From positions 1 through 15,800 of the forward strand of contig JAISGW010000106.1 in assembly GCA_031262895.1 (NCBI GenBank): a stretch of 15,800 nt of DNA, read 5' to 3'. Positions 14,916-15,800 of this stretch are shown in pieces (position 1 is the stretch's first letter; the number at the start of each line of letters is the position of its first letter). Origin of the DNA: Tannerella sp. (GTDB taxonomy: Bacteria > Bacteroidota > Bacteroidia > Bacteroidales > Tannerellaceae). The notes beneath the pieces were generated by a model that did not search any database, was not told where the DNA came from, and saw only the letters and a list, made by a program, of their open reading frames with translations. Both the position numbers and the translations under genes were made by a program.

Positions 14916-15800
14916 CTAAGCCGCCCCCGCTTCCTCGGCGAGGCGGCGGCGGAAAGCGGCCGGCGAAAGGCCATAGCGGTTGCTGAAAAGGCGCTGGAAG
15001 GAACGCAGGCTGCCGAGGCCCGACTTCTCGGCCACCATCTCCATAGTCCAGTCGGTCTTTTCCAAAAAGGCGACGGCCTCCTGCAGGCGCAAATCGTTCA
15101 ACAAAGTGGAAAGTGAGTCCACATCGGGGAAACAGATATGGAAGGCTTCGTTGAAACGGTTTCGGTTTGTGCCGAAACGGCGCACGAGGGCGTCGCGCGA
15201 GATTTCCGGTTCCAGATAGCATTTGTCTTTGTAAATGGCATCGCGAAGGGAGCGGCAGAGTTTTTCCATGCGGTCGCGCTCTTCAGGCAGGAAGCTGTCG
15301 GCCAAAGGCGCGGGTACGAGCTGCTCACTGCCGAGCAAGTCTTTCTCGCGGGTTGCCGCCCGTACCTGCATTTCCTCTATCAGCCGCAACGCGTCGCGGT
15401 AAGCGCGCTTCTTCTTCCTGTAAAGGTATTGCAAGGCGAAGGCCAGGCCGGAGAGCAGGAGCAACAAGGCAAGCGCCAGGTAAAGGGCATGGCTCAGGAA
15501 TCCGCTGCGTTGCTTTTCATTGTTGAGGTCTGCGGTTTTCTCCTTCGTCTCGTATTGCAGCGCCAAGGCATTTACTTCGGCGACCTGCTGATTATGCTCA
15601 ATGAAAGCCTTTATCGAATCGGCCCTTTCGTAGGCGACCAAGGCCTCATCATCCCTGTCCATCGCCTTGTAAATGTCATGCAGCATCAAACAGGAGAGGT
15701 ACTGGTAATCCAACTGCCCCAATTTAAAAGCCGAAGCCTCGGCCTCCCGCGCCAGGCACAGTGCCTTGTCATAACGCCGCTGCTTGTTGTAGTAGGCGGC
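14916..15800 (-). CDS. Membrane-tethered TPR-AraC-type transcriptional regulator, 5' end missing (294 codons visible)
   Basis: A DNA-binding regulator that probably senses something through its N-terminal TPR part and binds DNA with its C-terminal AraC domain. The frame is open to the window edge, so the true start lies beyond 15800. Positions below count from the edge. 1-75: helical TPR-like repeats (YYNKQRRYDKALCLAREAEA and EALVAYERADSIK). 75-100: coiled-coil-like stretch. 101-127: one membrane segment (ALYLALALLLLLSGLAFALQ) followed by basic YRKKKR. About 200-285: two AraC helix-turn-helix units, the first around ISRDALVRRFGTNRNRFNEA, the second around WTMEMVAEKSGLGSLRSFQR ending in GLSPAAFRR. 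There is no histidine kinase or receiver domain, so this is not a hybrid two-component sensor. It is encoded upstream of, and in the same direction as, the giant gene, making a cis-acting regulatory role plausible but unproven. Confidence 0.88.
   Translation of the reverse strand, partial: AAYYNKQRRYDKALCLAREAEASAFKLGQLDYQYLSCLMLHDIYKAMDRDDEALVAYERADSIKAFIEHNQQVAEVNALALQYETKEKTADLNNEKQRSGFLSHALYLALALLLLLSGLAFALQYLYRKKKRAYRDALRLIEEMQVRAATREKDLLGSEQLVPAPLADSFLPEERDRMEKLCRSLRDAIYKDKCYLEPEISRDALVRRFGTNRNRFNEAFHICFPDVDSLSTLLNDLRLQEAVAFLEKTDWTMEMVAEKSGLGSLRSFQRLFSNRYGLSPAAFRRRLAEEAGAA

Noticed and set aside
14737..15222. 161-codon minus-strand frame
   Set aside because: It overlaps the AraC-type gene in another frame over much of its length; the rest is Arg/Pro-rich.

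Overview
The window looks like chromosomal DNA of a GC-rich member of the Bacteroidales. Both complete proteins have N-terminal signal peptides and C-terminal type IX secretion (T9SS) sorting tails, the upstream regulator has the TPR-membrane-AraC build common in that group, and no start codon shows a clear Shine-Dalgarno sequence. The genus cannot be fixed from the sequence alone. Gene bodies are GC-rich; the intergenic stretches are more AT-rich and hold tandem repeats.

All convincing genes lie on the minus strand, so transcription runs from high to low coordinates. The first is a 5'-truncated membrane-tethered AraC-type regulator (14916-15800, continuing past the window edge). A 700-base intergenic region follows, with a 21-bp repeat array bracketed by an 18-bp inverted repeat and a doubtful 43-codon ORF. 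Next is a 3295-residue multidomain surface protein (14215-4328) with FN3-like, CarboxypepD_reg-like and LamG domains, a long Ser/Thr-rich central region and a T9SS tail. A 315-base gap then holds five 42-bp repeats enclosed by a perfect 30-nt inverted repeat. The last gene encodes a 1255-residue InlB-B-repeat-like surface protein (4012-245), also with a T9SS tail. It is followed by five tandem 40-bp hairpin units, the first of which is a textbook intrinsic terminator.

The two surface proteins share a homologous-looking domain built around G/A-A-F-[IV]-[GD]-[GN]-x-[CL]-[RL]-G (once in the small protein, twice in the giant). Their common orientation and secretion route suggest one surface-exposed adhesin or scaffold system. 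The AraC-type protein could be its regulator, but that is inferred from position only.

The most unusual observations are: LamG domains that appear nested inside split Ig-like domains, at two independent places; two matching Ser/Thr-rich segments with Gly-rich hydrophobic centres in the giant protein, reminiscent of beta-barrel pore hairpins; and three unrelated short tandem arrays, one in each intergenic gap. I saw no tRNA, rRNA, CRISPR array, transposase or phage gene.
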